In this document: positions 62,582 to 64,000 of the stretch, in pieces
How the letters are laid out: each line of letters opens with the position of its first letter
How positions within the stretch are numbered: position 1 is the first letter of the stretch
DNA from: Aeromicrobium sp. Leaf350
Lineage (GTDB): Bacteria; Actinomycetota; Actinomycetes; Propionibacteriales; Nocardioidaceae
Assembly: GCF_916858655.1 (NCBI RefSeq)
Contig: NZ_CAKASL010000001.1
Span: 62,001 to 126,000 of the forward strand
Length of the DNA stretch: 64,000 nt
Direction: 5' to 3'
Position numbers and translations under genes: made by a program
The notes under the pieces: model-generated
Database searches by the model: none
Told to the model about the DNA's origin: nothing
The model's input: only the letters and a program-made list of their open reading frames with translations

Positions 62582-62621
62582 TCGAGGGATAACGGTCGCC
62601 AGGGCGACCACAATCCCTCGA
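62582..62621. repeat. nested 40-bp palindrome in the MocR-ilvC gap
   Basis: TCGAGGGAT (62582-62590) pairs with ATCCCTCGA (62613-62621), enclosing GGTCGCC (62594-62600) and GGCGACC (62603-62609). The loops are 3, 2 and 3 bases. It lies in the 338-bp gap 62438-62775, where I find no coding frame. It may be a terminator for both convergent genes or a mobile-repeat remnant. Confidence 0.7.
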
Positions 62622-62724
62622 GCTCCGTCGTCGGCAGCGTGAGGAGGCCACGCTCCCCGCCCGCCGTTGTCCTTGCCGCTTGTCCCGCACCACCTGGATC
62701 GGACACGTGCAGATACGCCGCTGT

Positions 62725-62752
62725 GGGCGAGACTCCTCTCGGAATCTCGCCC
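62725..62752 (-). terminator. hairpin downstream of ilvC
   Basis: GGGCGAGA (62725-62732) pairs with TCTCGCCC (62745-62752) across a 12-nt loop, 24 bp past the ilvC stop on its strand. No U tract follows. It is a probable terminator. Confidence 0.55.
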
Positions 62753-62775
62753 CCAGCGAAGCAGTCTGGTGACGA

Positions 62776-64000
<1,225 letters not shown>

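Overview
This window is high-GC DNA packed with short-spaced or overlapping genes. It carries a set of conserved hypothetical families typical of Actinomycetota (DUF3000, DUF3093, DUF3159, DUF3710, DUF4193, DUF4235, DUF5998, SepH) and the coproporphyrin-type heme genes of monoderms (hemQ, hemY, hemE, hemH). Gene content and order look like a chromosome of the Propionibacteriales/Nocardioidaceae (Aeromicrobium-like); that placement is inference from gene content, not a search. No tRNA, rRNA, CRISPR array, transposase, integrase or phage gene was recognised. Many genes appear leaderless: an xANNNT -10 hexamer sits exactly 6 nt (sometimes 7) upstream of the start codon. I used this to choose several starts.

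Layout. 1-2.9 kb: end of a probable sulfate-assimilation operon (small zinc ribbon, sirohydrochlorin chelatase), PPK2 and MsrB. 2.9-6.0 kb (minus): heme operon hemE-hemY-hemQ. 6.0-8.9 kb: a 22-bp tandem repeat, DUF3000, RNase D and a 23-bp tandem repeat derived from the RNase D 3' end. 8.9-10.4 kb: a candidate structured leader followed by two TrkA-type potassium-channel regulators. 10.4-14.5 kb: conserved actinobacterial hypotheticals around dut. 14.5-22.2 kb: inositol-phosphatase-like enzyme, ferrochelatase, MFS, fused PutA, SepH. 22.2-27.3 kb (minus): operon of thymidine kinase, phosphodiesterase, DUF5998 and a GNAT/acyl-CoA-ligase fusion. 27.4-33.5 kb: ParC, an LprG/P55-like lipid-export pair, carbonic anhydrase, CAP protein. 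33.6-40.3 kb (minus): Dus, two-component system with ABC-2 exporter, lipoprotein, glycyl-tRNA synthetase.

40.4-44.3 kb: a zinc-uptake operon znuA-znuC-znuB-zur plus one Zur-coupled gene, with a Zur-box-like sequence over the promoter. 44.3-45.4 kb: a short accessory stretch with two small genes and a 54-bp palindrome. 45.4-54.7 kb: GNAT, two paralogous membrane-anchored proteins, citramalate synthase, aspartase, an oxidoreductase and a tandem family of exported two-Cys domains. 54.7-57.3 kb (minus): leuB-ilvE, with a leader peptide, SD-sequestering repeats and a 33-codon ORF upstream. 57.6-62.4 kb: LPXTG surface protein, methyltransferase, and a YczE/MocR pair with a microprotein. 62.4-64 kb (minus): ilvN(partial)-ilvC.

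Branched-chain amino-acid synthesis recurs (cimA, leuB, ilvE, ilvC, ilvN). The most striking regulatory feature is a complete transcription attenuator ahead of cimA: a ten-codon leader peptide with three consecutive Ile codons, a pause hairpin and a U-tailed terminator. It matches isoleucine end-product control of the first step of the citramalate route.
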